This document shows, in pieces, positions 1 through 8,833 of a stretch of 64,000 nt of DNA. The notes below the pieces were generated by a model that saw nothing but the letters and a program-made list of their open reading frames with translations, had not been told where the DNA came from and did no database searches. Position 1 is the first letter of the stretch; each line of letters starts with the position of its first letter. Source of the stretch: Methanocaldococcus sp. FS406-22 (lineage in GTDB: Archaea > AGJL01 > Methanococci > Methanococcales > Methanocaldococcaceae). Location of the stretch: positions 1,498,729 through 1,562,728 of the forward strand of contig NC_013887.1 in NCBI RefSeq assembly GCF_000025525.1. The letters run 5' to 3'. Both the position numbers and the translations under genes were made by a program.

Positions 1-908
1 TGCTGAGAACAAAAATATGTGGAATTGAGTTTAAAAACCCTGTTTTTTTAGCAAGCGGGATAATGGGAGAAACTGGGAGTGCATTAAAAAGAATTGCCAA
101 AGGAGGAGCTGGAGCAGTGACAACAAAATCTATTGGGTTAGAGCCAAATCCTGGGCATAGAAATCCAACTATTGTAGAGGTTTATGGAGGCTTTTTAAAT
201 GCTATGGGTTTGCCAAATCCAGGAATTGATGAATATTTGGAGGAAATAAAAAAGGTTAGAGATGAATTAAATAGAATGGATGTAAAAATTATTGGTTCAG
301 TTTATGGAAAGAATGAGGAAGAGTTTGCTGAAGTAGCTAAGAGGATGGAGAAATATGTTGATATTATTGAGCTAAACATTTCTTGCCCTCATGCTAAAGG
401 TTATGGAGCTACAATAGGGCAGAATCCAGATTTATCTTATAGTGTTTGTAAGGCAGTTAAAAAAGCTGTTAAAGTTCCAGTTTTTGCTAAATTAACACCA
501 AATGTTACAGATATTGTTGAAATAGCCCAGGCAGTTGTAGATGCTGGAGTAGATGGACTTGTGGCTATAAACACAGTTAGAGGAATGGCTATAGATATTA
601 AAGCAAAAAAACCAATTTTGGGAAATAAGTTTGGAGGTTTAAGTGGAAGAGCAATAAAGCCAATAGGTATAAAAGTTGTTTGGGATTTGTATGAGAATTT
701 TGATGTGCCAATTATTGGAGTTGGAGGAATTATGAGCGGAGAAGATGCCATTGAATACATGATGGCTGGAGCTTCAGCTGTTCAAATAGGAAGTGGGGTT
801 TATTATAGAGGCTATGATATATTCAAAAAAGTTTGTGATGAGATAATTAGTTTTTTAAAAGAAGAGAATTTAACATTGGAAGAGATTATTGGAATAGCCC
901 ACGAATAA
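1..908 (+). CDS. pyrD: Dihydroorotate dehydrogenase, catalytic subunit (5' end just outside window)
   Basis: Oxidises dihydroorotate to orotate in pyrimidine synthesis using FMN. The frame is open from base 1: base 3 begins CTG AGA ACA and the preceding bases are TG, so an ATG whose A lies one base outside the window would give a 302-residue protein, the usual family length. The internal ATG at 63 is too late because it would remove the conserved N-terminal strand (EFKNPVFLASG). The active-site segment NISCPHAKG carries the Cys base typical of class 1B enzymes, which normally pair with an iron-sulfur PyrK subunit; no pyrK is seen here. The glycine-rich GVGGIMSGEDA phosphate-binding loop lies near the C terminus. 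Confidence 0.93.
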   Translation, partial: LRTKICGIEFKNPVFLASGIMGETGSALKRIAKGGAGAVTTKSIGLEPNPGHRNPTIVEVYGGFLNAMGLPNPGIDEYLEEIKKVRDELNRMDVKIIGSVYGKNEEEFAEVAKRMEKYVDIIELNISCPHAKGYGATIGQNPDLSYSVCKAVKKAVKVPVFAKLTPNVTDIVEIAQAVVDAGVDGLVAINTVRGMAIDIKAKKPILGNKFGGLSGRAIKPIGIKVVWDLYENFDVPIIGVGGIMSGEDAIEYMMAGASAVQIGSGVYYRGYDIFKKVCDEIISFLKEENLTLEEIIGIAHE

Positions 909-925
909 ATTTTTATTTTTAATTT

Positions 926-1510
926 TTATTCTTCTTTTTCTTCAAATTCTTCTATGCACTCATCACATAAGTATCTTCCTTGATATAACCTAACTCTTCC
1001 CTGATAACCACAGTTTTCACATATTCCATTTATATACTCTTCTCTAAACTCATCAGTATCTAATGAAATAACTTCTTTTTCTTCTGGAGTTATTGATGCG
1101 TATTCTATAACTATCTCTAATAACTCTGGAGACACTCTAACTATATCACTTTGGGTAACTATTCCTACCAATTCTCCATCTTTTACAACTGGTAATCTTT
1201 TAACTCCATGAGTAGCCATAATTTTGGCTGCTTCGGTAATTGAAGCATTTTGTGGGATTGTAATTATTTTTTTACTCATCACTTCCTCAGCCAATACATC
1301 TTTTGGCTTTAAATTTTTTGAAACTACTCTCTTAACAATATCTCTTTCTGTTACAATACCTATTGGCTTGTTGTTTTCTACAATAACAACAGCTCCTATA
1401 TTATTTTCTGTCATTATATTGGCTATCTCATAAACTGTCATGTCTTTTGTGGCTGTAATTACAGGAAAACTCATAACTTCTGAAACAGGAATGTCACATG
1501 CGATTTCCAT
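926..1510 (-). CDS. Tandem CBS-domain protein with C-terminal zinc-finger motif
   Basis: 194 residues. Two CBS domains (about residues 10-65 and 75-130, each with a GIVTERDI or GIVTQSDI strand-helix signature) form an adenine-nucleotide-binding Bateman module. The C-terminal part carries CENCG and, 14 residues on, CDEC, a probable zinc ribbon. CBS plus zinc-ribbon proteins are common in methanogens and are thought to be energy or redox sensors; the partner of this one is unknown. A GGTGGGG ribosome-binding site precedes the start. Convergent with pyrD, with 17 bases between the stops. Confidence 0.85.
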   Translation of the reverse strand: MEIACDIPVSEVMSFPVITATKDMTVYEIANIMTENNIGAVVIVENNKPIGIVTERDIVKRVVSKNLKPKDVLAEEVMSKKIITIPQNASITEAAKIMATHGVKRLPVVKDGELVGIVTQSDIVRVSPELLEIVIEYASITPEEKEVISLDTDEFREEYINGICENCGYQGRVRLYQGRYLCDECIEEFEEKEE

Positions 1511-1571
1511 TATATCCCCACCTATAAAGCTATCTAAAAAATTTACTAAATGTTATAATTTATATACTTTA

Positions 1572-2129
1572 TTACATTATTTTTAAACTCTTTAAATAGT
1601 TTAAAATCTCTTCATGAACTACCTTTACTGACTTTTTTGTCGTGTCAATAACTATAAAATTATATTCTTCAGCCAACTCTAAATACTTATTCTGCACTTT
1701 TTCCAAAAAATCTTTTTTTTCAAATATGTCTTTTGTTTTAACTCTCTTTAATGCTGTCTCAATATCAACAACTAATAAAAAAACAATATCTGGCTCTAAA
1801 GCGTACCTATTTATTGATTTTATAAAATTCTCATCAACCCCTGCAACGCTTTGGTATGCGATTGAAGAGTATAGATACCTATCACAAACCACAGCCCTTT
1901 TTTTCAGCTCTTCTTTTATTAATTTGGTGTGCTCCACTCTATCAGCTGCAAATAATAAAGCTAAGGTTTTATTATCAACTTTAACGTTTCCAGATAAAAT
2001 TTCTCTTATAAATCTACCTATCTCACTATCTGATGGCTCATAAGTCCAAAATGCATTCAGCTTTTCAGCTAAAAGTTTTGACTGAGTAGTTTTTCCACTC
2101 CCATCTATGCCCTCAAACACAATAAACAT
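1572..2129 (-). CDS. tmk: Thymidylate kinase
   Basis: Phosphorylates dTMP to dTDP. The 185-residue form starting MFIVFEGIDGSG is preferred over an in-frame start 45 bases upstream because GGTGAG lies 5 to 8 bases before this ATG and the P-loop (GIDGSGKTTQ, residues 6-15) then falls at the normal position. The DRY motif (CDRYLYSS, near residue 82) and the lid region are present. Divergently transcribed from the small membrane-protein gene to its right. Confidence 0.93.
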   Translation of the reverse strand: MFIVFEGIDGSGKTTQSKLLAEKLNAFWTYEPSDSEIGRFIREILSGNVKVDNKTLALLFAADRVEHTKLIKEELKKRAVVCDRYLYSSIAYQSVAGVDENFIKSINRYALEPDIVFLLVVDIETALKRVKTKDIFEKKDFLEKVQNKYLELAEEYNFIVIDTTKKSVKVVHEEILNYLKSLKIM

Positions 2130-2203
2130 CTCGCTCACCAAAACATATAAATAAGATTTATCATTATTAATCATTATAAATTTCTCATAAATTGGTGATG
2201 ATT

Positions 2204-2473
2204 ATGGAACAATTTATTGAGATTGTTAAGGACATTCTTGTTTTTATTGCCTCATTTGGTATTTTGTTGGCTTCTTATAGGTTATGGATAGAGAAAGATA
2301 GAAAAAACATCATTTATGCAAGAATCCATATCTTAGGAGTTATTGACTGTGCATGCTTTTTAATTTTTATAGCCTTAGGGGAGACACTATTGGCTTTTGT
2401 TTATCTAATTTTAGCTCCATTTTTGGCTCATGCAATAGCTCACGCTGCGTATAATGATAAGCTGCCTGAATAA
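2204..2473 (+). CDS. MnhG/PhaG-like small membrane protein (EhbB-like)
   Basis: 89 residues with three hydrophobic segments. The pattern YARIHILGVIDCACF followed by a C-terminal APFLAHAIAHAAY is that of the MnhG/PhaG family, small subunits of multisubunit cation/proton antiporters; related subunits occur in the methanogen energy-converting hydrogenases Eha and Ehb. No other Ehb or Mnh subunit is nearby, so its complex cannot be named. In-frame TTG, GTG and ATG codons lie upstream, but GGTGA at 2194-2198 fits the ATG at 2204. Convergent with ftsY. Confidence 0.7.
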   Translation: MEQFIEIVKDILVFIASFGILLASYRLWIEKDRKNIIYARIHILGVIDCACFLIFIALGETLLAFVYLILAPFLAHAIAHAAYNDKLPE

Positions 2474-2484
2474 ATAATATAAAA

Positions 2485-3687
2485 TTAAAACTCCCTTTCG
2501 GTTGAGAATTCAAACTCTTCCTCTCCAAACAGCTTTTTAACCATCCAGTCAGCATCAAACTCAATTAAATCTGAATATCTCTGCCCCACACCCAAATACA
2601 GGATTGGTTTTCCAATTGCATATCCAATAGAGAGGGCGGCTCCTCCCTTAGCGTCAGCATCTACTTTTGTTAATATAATCCCATCAATATTTACTGCATT
2701 GTTAAACTCCTCTGCCTGACATACAGCATCATTTCCAGTTAGTGCATCTCCAACGAATATAACTAAATCTGGCTTTGTAACTCTAACAACCTTCTTAATC
2801 TCTTCCATTAAGTTGATGTTAGTTGCCTGTCTTCCTGCTGTATCAGCCAAAACAACATCAATTCCTCTTGCTTTGGCATGCTGTATAGCATCGTAAATAA
2901 CAGCAGCAGAATCAGCCCCCTGCTTATGCTTTATTACTTTAACTCCAATGTTTTTAGCATGCTGCTCTAACTGCTCAATAGCTCCAGCTCTGAAAGTGTC
3001 TCCAGCAGCTAAAACAACACTATATCCTTTTTGCTTTAATTTATAAGCCAATTTAGCTATAGTGGTAGTTTTTCCTGTTCCGTTAATTCCAACAAATACG
3101 ATAACTGTTGGTTTTCCTTGAGCTTTGTTCTTTTTGATTATCTCTTCAATATCAATTTTCTCCTGAGATAGGATATTTTTTATAGCATTTTTTACAGCAT
3201 TTATTGTAATCTCTTCTACATTGTCATCTGGGGAAATCTTTCTTCCAACTAATTCTTTTTTGATATTCTCAATCAACTTTTCTACAACTTCTAAGGCAAC
3301 ATCTGCCTCTAAAAGCTCTATCTCCAACTCTTCTAACACATCTTCTATATCTTCTTCTAAGATAACAACTTCTTTTTTAAGAACTTTCTTAATAGCCCTT
3401 GTTAAGGTAAATCTATCGAAGAAACTTATTTTTTTCTCTTCTTTTTCTTCTTTGATTTCTTTAACTTCTTCTTTAGCTTCTTCTACTTTTTTAGGAATTT
3501 CTGTTTTTACAATTTCTGCTTCTGTTTTTTCTTTTTTAAGTTCTTCTTTTTTAGATTCTTTCTTAAATAAATTTGTAATGGATATTTCTGGTTTTTCTTT
3601 AACTTCTTCAGCGTCTCCTTTGCTATATATTTTTTCGGTAATCTTTGAGGCAGTTTGCAGAAGTTTTTCTTTTAATTTTCCAAACAT
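2485..3687 (-). CDS. ftsY: Signal recognition particle receptor FtsY
   Basis: 400 residues. GTPase that docks the SRP-ribosome complex at the membrane. The N-terminal ~100 residues are strongly charged (runs of K and E), the usual membrane-associating A region. Then come the helical N domain and the G domain with [10 protein letters not shown] (P-loop, about residue 200), [16 protein letters not shown] and [10 protein letters not shown]. No frameshift or missing motif. Upstream promoter region 3690-3800 is shared with the divergent winged-helix gene. Confidence 0.96.
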   Translation of the reverse strand: MFGKLKEKLLQTASKITEKIYSKGDAEEVKEKPEISITNLFKKESKKEELKKEKTEAEIVKTEIPKKVEEAKEEVKEIKEEKEEKKISFFDRFTLTRAIKKVLKKEVVILEEDIEDVLEELEIELLEADVALEVVEKLIENIKKELVGRKISPDDNVEEITINAVKNAIKNILSQEKIDIEEIIKKNKAQGKPTVIVFVGINGTGKTTTIAKLAYKLKQKGYSVVLAAGDTFRAGAIEQLEQHAKNIGVKVIKHKQGADSAAVIYDAIQHAKARGIDVVLADTAGRQATNINLMEEIKKVVRVTKPDLVIFVGDALTGNDAVCQAEEFNNAVNIDGIILTKVDADAKGGAALSIGYAIGKPILYLGVGQRYSDLIEFDADWMVKKLFGEEEFEFSTEREF

Positions 3688-3829
3688 TTATAATCCCCCT
3701 ATCTCGATATATAAATAAATTCAAAATAAAATTTTGTTTTTGTTAAAGTAATTTTAATATAATAAAGATTACACTATATTTATATGTAATTTCTGTAGTT
3801 TTGTTTGTGGTCGTTTTATGGGTGGAACT

Positions 3830-4468
3830 ATGGAATGTATTTCAAAAAGGGAAAAAATTAAAGAGTTAATTAAAAATGGTAAAATAAATGACGTTTTACA
3901 ACTCGTTGAAGAAGACACGTCATTGTTAGAGGAAATTTATAGTTATTTAGAATCTGACGATATCCAGTTAAAGATAGCTTGTCTAACTATTTTAGGAAAT
4001 TTATATCTAAGAGGAAAGGTTCAAATTACTTTATTAATTAAATGTCTAGAGAATGTGCTTTTAGAAGATGACACGGATACTATTTTAAATGCTCTTTTAA
4101 TTCTAAAAGAAATTCCTGAAGTATATCAAGAAGATGTATTGAAAAGAATAATATTGAAATATATTGGAAAGTATGTAAAAGATTGTGAGTATGATGAGAA
4201 AGATAAAAACACTCTACCAAATATAAAACGAGACAAAATAATGATAATATTTGAAATCTTAAAGGCAATAAAGGATAAAGAATTAAAAAAGACAAAGATA
4301 ATGTATGCTGCAAATTTGGATTGGAAAACATTTCGCAATTATATAGGATATTTGTTAGATAATGAATTTATCAAAAAAACAGATGGAACTTATACATTAA
4401 CACCTAAGGGTGAATTGTTGTTGGAGAAAATTGAAGAAGTTTTTAGATTAATTTATCCCGATAAATAA
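3830..4468 (+). CDS. Uncharacterised protein with C-terminal winged-helix domain
   Basis: About 212 residues from the ATG at 3830, preceded by GGGTGG; an in-frame ATG at 3818 is possible but lacks a site. The first ~110 residues are helical, HEAT-like in pattern (SYLESDDIQLKIACLTILGN). The last ~85 residues are a winged helix of HTH_45 type: FEILKAIKDKELKKTKIMYA, then AANLDW and a wing ending in GTYTLTPKGE. The same domain recurs in the gene at 6428, at the other end of this cluster. Probably a local transcription regulator; target unknown. Confidence 0.7.
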   Translation: MECISKREKIKELIKNGKINDVLQLVEEDTSLLEEIYSYLESDDIQLKIACLTILGNLYLRGKVQITLLIKCLENVLLEDDTDTILNALLILKEIPEVYQEDVLKRIILKYIGKYVKDCEYDEKDKNTLPNIKRDKIMIIFEILKAIKDKELKKTKIMYAANLDWKTFRNYIGYLLDNEFIKKTDGTYTLTPKGELLLEKIEEVFRLIYPDK

Positions 4469-4615
4469 TTGTCTTATTTTTCTTTTTTACTTTTCATAAA
4501 AAATTTAAAAACTAAATAGACTAACACATCTGTTTTTTCCATATGCTTTACATTCATAAATTATATTAATAAAATACAAAATATAGTATAATCAGAAGAT
4601 GTGGGGGAGGTGATA

Positions 4616-4690
4616 ATGAGAGAATGTCAAATATTACAAAAATTGAAGTTTAAAAACTGCAGGGTGATGCTCAATGGTAGTGGATGGTAG
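4616..4690 (+). CDS. Possible 24-residue leader peptide ORF
   Basis: ATG preceded by GGAGGTGAT, as complementary to the archaeal 16S rRNA 3' end as any site in the window, though spacing to the ATG is short. It encodes MRECQILQKLKFKNCRVMLN plus four residues and ends in TAG. It overlaps the next short ORF by 17 bases in another frame, with that ORF's ribosome-binding site inside it, as in translational coupling. Either a small protein or an attenuator-like leader of the surface-protein gene; coding is not proven. Confidence 0.35.
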   Translation: MRECQILQKLKFKNCRVMLNGSGW

Positions 4691-4751
4691 TATCATACAC
4701 TGGCTAATTTACCTAATACTTTCAATAATTGGGGGAGGTTTTCCTTACTAA
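4674..4751 (+). CDS. Possible 25-residue hydrophobic peptide ORF
   Basis: ATG at 4674 with GGTGAT 5 bases upstream, stop TAA at 4749. The peptide has one hydrophobic stretch (IIHWLIYLILSII) followed by a C-terminal GGGFPY. It sits 30 bases ahead of the secreted-protein start, and its own 3' end carries GGGGGAGG. Could be a one-helix membrane peptide working with the surface proteins. I know no family for it; conservation of GGGFPY in relatives would settle whether it is real. Confidence 0.4.
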   Translation: MVVDGSIIHWLIYLILSIIGGGFPY

Positions 4752-4781
4752 TAAAGTAAAGAATTTTATGAGGTGTCTAAA

Positions 4782-5789
4782 ATGAAGAATGCTACTAAGT
4801 ATATGTTATCGCTGCTACTCTCAATAATCATGGGAGTTGCAGTAATGGGGTCTGCATTTGCCATCTCAACAAGTAGCGGGACAGGATACACGAGCGCAAC
4901 TGTAGCTAATCTTAACCCTATAATCAACTGTAGCAGTTACGAATTAGTAATAAAAACAGTTGAAGGATTGAAGGTATACGAATACAAGAACACAACTGGA
5001 GTAACTCCTAATCTTTTAAGAAGTGATGCTTTAGAGGCTTATGCCTATACTGGAGAAGGAGTAACCTTCTATGTGAATGTTAGTGACCCTAATGGGGAAC
5101 AAGATTTACAAACAAACGGAGCTGGAGTAGATTTCTTATTAGTCCCACAAGGAGGGAGCCCTGCAAATCCAACATACACTATCCATGCAGGATTTGATCC
5201 AGCAACAAGTGGAGATGATGACTTAACAACCTTAACATTCTACGCACAATGGACAGTCCCTGCAGGAGCACACGGATGCTTCGATGTATATGTTAAGGCA
5301 AGAGATAAACATGGCGCATGCACAGGACCTATATACAAAGGTAAAATATTCTTAAACCCAATGATTGGAATGAATGTAACAAAAGATAACGATGCAAGCC
5401 CTGCTCCATTCACAGGATTAAGCTTCGGTAATGTGAATCCAGGAGACACCAACGTTCCAGCAAATGAGAACGTTGTAACAATCCACAACATCGACCCAGA
5501 TGGAGTAGGAACTAAGATAGCAGTCTTTGTTTCAGCAACATCATTGACACAGGCAGGAGGAACTGGAATAATTCCAGCAGAAAACATCAAGGCACATCTC
5601 TTAAAAGCAAATGGAAATCCAATAAGTGGAACAGTCACGCTACAGAACAATGTTAAAGTCTTATTATGGCAACCACTCGAACCATGCCATGCAAATGCTT
5701 TAGAAGTTAATTTCACACTCGATGTCCCAACACCATTGCCAAGCGGTTGCTATGGAGGTTCAGTTACATTCTACGGACTTGGGCTCTAA
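4782..5789 (+). CDS. Secreted surface protein with Sec signal peptide
   Basis: 335 residues. Residues 1-29 form a classical signal peptide (KNATKYML, a hydrophobic core, then SAFA) with likely cleavage after AFA. The mature part is rich in Thr, Gly, Asn and Pro with few Lys and contains about six Cys, so it looks like a beta-rich extracellular protein. The N-terminal ISTSSGTGYTSATV after the signal and the NVNPGD strand recall TasA/archaeal bundling-pilus subunits, but this is only a resemblance. Start chosen at ATG 4782 with AGGTG upstream. Followed after 48 bases by a second exported protein. Confidence 0.65.
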   Translation: MKNATKYMLSLLLSIIMGVAVMGSAFAISTSSGTGYTSATVANLNPIINCSSYELVIKTVEGLKVYEYKNTTGVTPNLLRSDALEAYAYTGEGVTFYVNVSDPNGEQDLQTNGAGVDFLLVPQGGSPANPTYTIHAGFDPATSGDDDLTTLTFYAQWTVPAGAHGCFDVYVKARDKHGACTGPIYKGKIFLNPMIGMNVTKDNDASPAPFTGLSFGNVNPGDTNVPANENVVTIHNIDPDGVGTKIAVFVSATSLTQAGGTGIIPAENIKAHLLKANGNPISGTVTLQNNVKVLLWQPLEPCHANALEVNFTLDVPTPLPSGCYGGSVTFYGLGL

Positions 5790-5837
5790 AGCCCTTAAAT
5801 TTTAATCTTTAATTTTTTGATAGTAAGGTGGTTACTT

Positions 5838-6374
5838 ATGAAAAAATTCTCTGCAATTTTTGGCTTATTAGTTCTCATATTTGTTACTATATCCATTTCA
5901 CAGGTTAGTGGTTTAAGTGGGGCCATAACTCCGCCAAAAATTGATATTATGGTGAATGCAAGCAAGGGACTTCCTCAAGATGTAAATAGCATTATTTATG
6001 TAAAAAATACCAATAGTTTCCCAGTTAGAGTGGAAATACTCACAACGGGTGACTTAAATAATTCTGAAAAACTTGAAGTTAAAATTATGAAGAATAATTT
6101 CACATTAAAGCCAGGAGAAACTACTGGGGTAAATATCGCATTTACCGTAAAAGAAAATGATAACTATGAAGGAGACATCCTAACAAAAATTAGTCCATTG
6201 GATTATGGAAACGAAAAAGAAGGTGTAAATCTAAAAGCAAGCGTGGTTTTACCTACAAAAGTTGCGATAATGGTAGTTGGTAGTGGAGTTCATACGAAAG
6301 AATTGGTAGTTACTGCAGTTTTGATTATCAGCATCTTGGGATTGGGTGCTATGTTGCTTAGGAGATATCTTTAA
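5838..6374 (+). CDS. Exported protein with Ig-like domain and C-terminal membrane anchor
   Basis: 178 residues: N-terminal signal peptide (MKKFSAIFGLLVLIFVTIS), a beta-rich extracellular domain of about 125 residues (IIYVKNTNSFPVRVEI, LKPGETTGVNIAF; like NEW3 or chaperone-like Ig domains), and a C-terminal transmembrane helix followed by RRYL. AGGTGG precedes ATG 5838. Likely co-transcribed with the preceding surface protein; its topology suits an anchor or an assembly chaperone for it, which is inference. Confidence 0.6.
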   Translation: MKKFSAIFGLLVLIFVTISISQVSGLSGAITPPKIDIMVNASKGLPQDVNSIIYVKNTNSFPVRVEILTTGDLNNSEKLEVKIMKNNFTLKPGETTGVNIAFTVKENDNYEGDILTKISPLDYGNEKEGVNLKASVVLPTKVAIMVVGSGVHTKELVVTAVLIISILGLGAMLLRRYL

Positions 6375-6427
6375 TTGAACTTATTTAAATATTTAAAGAT
6401 AAAATAAAAATGTGTTAAAGTGATAGT

Positions 6428-6724
6428 ATGAGAATTCCCCTTCCGCTCTCAAATAATAAAAATAGGAATAGAAGGTATAAAAGGTCTCAGTTTGAAGTGA
6501 TTTTTGAAATTCTGCATACTATTAAGGAAGGAGAGCAAATAAAAACAAGAATTATGTATGCTGCAAACTTAGATTGGAGAAATTTTTCCAAATACATCAA
6601 TTTTTTAATGGATAATGGATTTATTAAGAAAAATAATAAAGAGAAATTTGAACTTACGGAACTTGGAAAAAAGCTGTATTCGTCGTTATATGAATTATTT
6701 GAAATCATGAATTCTAAACCTTGA
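6428..6724 (+). CDS. Winged-helix transcriptional regulator (HTH_45-like)
   Basis: 98 residues, almost entirely one winged helix: FEVIFEILHTIKEGEQIKTR, IMYAANLDWRNFSKYINFL, a wing DNGFIKKNNKEKFELTELG, and a C-terminal helix for dimerisation. Strong similarity to the C-terminal domain of the gene at 3830, so the surface-protein genes are bracketed by related regulators. Overlaps no neighbour; 16 bases separate it from the following ORF start at 6741. Confidence 0.75.
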   Translation: MRIPLPLSNNKNRNRRYKRSQFEVIFEILHTIKEGEQIKTRIMYAANLDWRNFSKYINFLMDNGFIKKNNKEKFELTELGKKLYSSLYELFEIMNSKP

Positions 6725-6740
6725 ATTGTGGGGGATTTTT

Positions 6741-7094
6741 ATGAAAAAATTTGGGACAATTTTGCTGTCTGATATCGTTAAGGAATGTTTGAATGGGGAT
6801 GAGTTTGCAAGAGAAATGATGGAAGATTTGTTCAATTTTTTAATAAAACTACGACTTTGGAGATGGAAATATCTACTGTCTCAAAACCAAAAGAATGAGA
6901 TGCAGATATCAGATTTACTGGATTTAATAAAAGAAGAGAAAGAAGGTATTAACAGGTTGTTCTCATTCCTATATAATACAGATATCCCTGTTGAGCATAG
7001 AATTGAAATATTAATGTTGTTAAAAGAATTCGTGAGGGAAGAAATTAAATGGATTTCAATGGATGTTAGCGAGATTAATCGTATAAAAGAATAA
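6741..7094 (+). CDS. Conserved hypothetical, helical
   Basis: 117 residues from ATG 6741, preceded by GGGGGA. Charged and mostly helical (DIVKECLNGDEFAREMMEDL, LLSQNQKNEMQISDLLDLI); no membrane segment, no cysteine pair, no recognised motif. Its closeness to the winged-helix gene suggests one transcript with it. Function unknown. Confidence 0.5.
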   Translation: MKKFGTILLSDIVKECLNGDEFAREMMEDLFNFLIKLRLWRWKYLLSQNQKNEMQISDLLDLIKEEKEGINRLFSFLYNTDIPVEHRIEILMLLKEFVREEIKWISMDVSEINRIKE

Positions 7095-7194
7095 CGGCTT
7101 TTTTTAATCATATACTTTTTTTGATTGTTGATATTATTTTTATTTACATATATATTTACTAATTTAAATTTATAGATTATAGAAAAGTTTATAT

Positions 7195-7232
7195 AGAACC
7201 TCAAAAACATTATATATACAGAAAACCAAAAT
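7195..7232 (+). promoter_or_regulatory. Promoter region of the small heat shock gene
   Basis: AT-rich TATA-like sequences (GTTTATATAGAACC and further on TTATATATACAG) lie within 60 bases of the heat shock start codon, followed by GTGGGGGAC before the ATG. Box assignment is by eye. Confidence 0.4.
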
Positions 7233-7245
7233 AGAGGTGGGGGAC

Positions 7246-7689
7246 ATGTTCGGAAGAGACCCATTTGATTCATTGTTTGAAAGAATGTTTAAAGAGTTTT
7301 TTGCAACACCAATGACAGGAACCACAATGATTCAAAGCTCAATGGGAATTCAAATATCTGGAAAAGGATTTATGCCAATCTCAATTATTGAAGGAGATGA
7401 CCATATAAAAGTTATCGCATGGTTGCCAGGAGTTAATAAGGAAGATATAATCTTAAACGCAGTTGGAGATACCTTAGAAATTAGAGCTAAGAGAAGCCCA
7501 TTAATGATAACTGAGAGTGAAAGAATTATCTATTCAGAAATTCCAGAAGAAGAGGAAATATATAGAACAATAAAGCTCCCTGCTAATGTTAAAGAAGAGA
7601 ACGCATCAGCTAAATTTGAGAACGGAGTTTTATCAGTAATTTTACCAAAGGCAGAATCCTCAATTAAGAAAGGAATCAACATTGAATAA
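7246..7689 (+). CDS. Small heat shock protein Hsp16.5 (Hsp20/alpha-crystallin family)
   Basis: ATP-independent holdase forming a 24-mer cage in the M. jannaschii protein. 147 residues beginning [15 protein letters not shown], with an alpha-crystallin domain ([15 protein letters not shown] to the conserved [12 protein letters not shown]) and the short C-terminal IXI-type tail KKGINIE that joins dimers. It appears to differ from the M. jannaschii sequence at only about three sites, from memory. An in-frame GTG at 7237 is inside the ribosome-binding sequence GTGGGGG and is not the start. Confidence 0.96.
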   Translation: MFGRDPFDSLFERMFKEFFATPMTGTTMIQSSMGIQISGKGFMPISIIEGDDHIKVIAWLPGVNKEDIILNAVGDTLEIRAKRSPLMITESERIIYSEIPEEEEIYRTIKLPANVKEENASAKFENGVLSVILPKAESSIKKGINIE

Positions 7690-7759
7690 CCCCTCCTCCT
7701 ATTTTTATTTTTTATATTAAATAATATCTATAAAGTTATATATTTAGTTGGGTGGATAT

Positions 7760-8389
7760 ATGATAAAGAAAAAGCATTTAGAAATGATATTGGACTCTTT
7801 AAAAAGACATCCAAGCCCAAAAGTTGATTTAGAGCAATACACAATAGATGGAAAATTGGCATCTGACATATTATTTTTTGCTGTAAATGATTTTTATAAC
7901 AATGTTGTTATCGATTTAGGTTGCGGAACTGGAAGATTAGCTATAGGTAGCAAACTTTTAGGGGCTAAAAGGGCTATTGGTATAGATATCGATAGGGAGA
8001 GCATTGAGGCAGCGAAAGAAAACGCTAAAAAGCTAAATGTTGATGTTGATTTTTATTGCATGGATGTTAGGGATGTTGATGATGAGTTTTTAAATAAAGT
8101 GCTTGGAGAGGATAGAGATTTAAAGAGAGTTGTTATTCAAAATCCTCCATTTGGAGCTCAGAAAAAACACGCTGATAGGTTGTTTTTGGATAAAGCTTTG
8201 GAAATTGGGGATGTAATTTACACTATTCATAATTATCCAACTAAAGATTTTGTTATGAAGTATGTTGAAGATAAAGGAGGTAAAATAACCCATATCTATG
8301 AGGCGTTTTTTAGAATTCCTGCAATATATGAGTTTCATAAAAAAAGGGCTGTAGATGTCCCAGTAGTTGTTTTTAGAATAGAGAAATAA
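7760..8389 (+). CDS. METTL5-like SAM-dependent methyltransferase
   Basis: 209 residues. Class I methyltransferase fold with VIDLGCGTGRLAIG (motif I, about residue 50) and the catalytic NPPFG motif (IQNPPFGAQKKHADRLFL, about residue 128). NPPF is typical of N6-adenine methyltransferases; the neighbouring residues are those of the METTL5 family, which methylates small-subunit rRNA in eukaryotes. ATG 7760 has GGGTGG upstream; an in-frame ATG at 7748 lies before that site. Confidence 0.8.
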   Translation: MIKKKHLEMILDSLKRHPSPKVDLEQYTIDGKLASDILFFAVNDFYNNVVIDLGCGTGRLAIGSKLLGAKRAIGIDIDRESIEAAKENAKKLNVDVDFYCMDVRDVDDEFLNKVLGEDRDLKRVVIQNPPFGAQKKHADRLFLDKALEIGDVIYTIHNYPTKDFVMKYVEDKGGKITHIYEAFFRIPAIYEFHKKRAVDVPVVVFRIEK

Positions 8390-8394
8390 GATGA

Positions 8395-8833
8395 GAACAA
8401 AATATTTATATATGAGTTTGTCGATATTTTTTGATTGAGATGTTTTTAGGTGTTTATTATATTGTTGTGTTTGTCTCGTTGAATAGGCTTGGAATCTGAT
8501 AAGGGTAATAATTATTGTTTATTATCTTGTTTAGAGGATTTAAATTTAATTTCTAATGGTCTGTTGGTTTAATCATTTGGAATATTTAGGTTTATTAAAT
8601 TATTTAGATTTTTAGAAGTTAAGATTAGATAGTAAGTCAAATAAAATTTCTCCAACTAATAAGTTAAATCTTCAAATTTAGAAAGATAAGAATACTCAAT
8701 TTAACTAAAAGAGAAAGATTTAAATATCAGGGGGTTTATAAATAAAGACAGTTATCTATACTTAGAAAAATATAGTGTCGAAAAGTATATATATTAGAAG
8801 AATAATAAAAAATAGGTTGAGAATGATTGCCCT
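8395..8833 (+). promoter_or_regulatory. CRISPR array 1 leader
   Basis: About 440 gene-free bases directly before the first repeat. It is homologous over about 400 bases to the leader of array 2 (15290-15694): shared words include GGAATATTTAGGTT, AAGAATACTCAATTT, AGATTTAAATATCAG and the last bases GATGATTGCCCT or GAATGATTGCCCT before the repeat. CGAAAAGTATATATATTA at 8779-8796 looks like BRE plus TATA, placing the transcript start about 20 bases before the first repeat. Confidence 0.85.

Noticed and set aside
5240-5716. 158-codon ORF opposite the secreted-protein gene
   Set aside because: Antisense shadow without ribosome-binding site; the sense frame has a signal peptide and clean ends.
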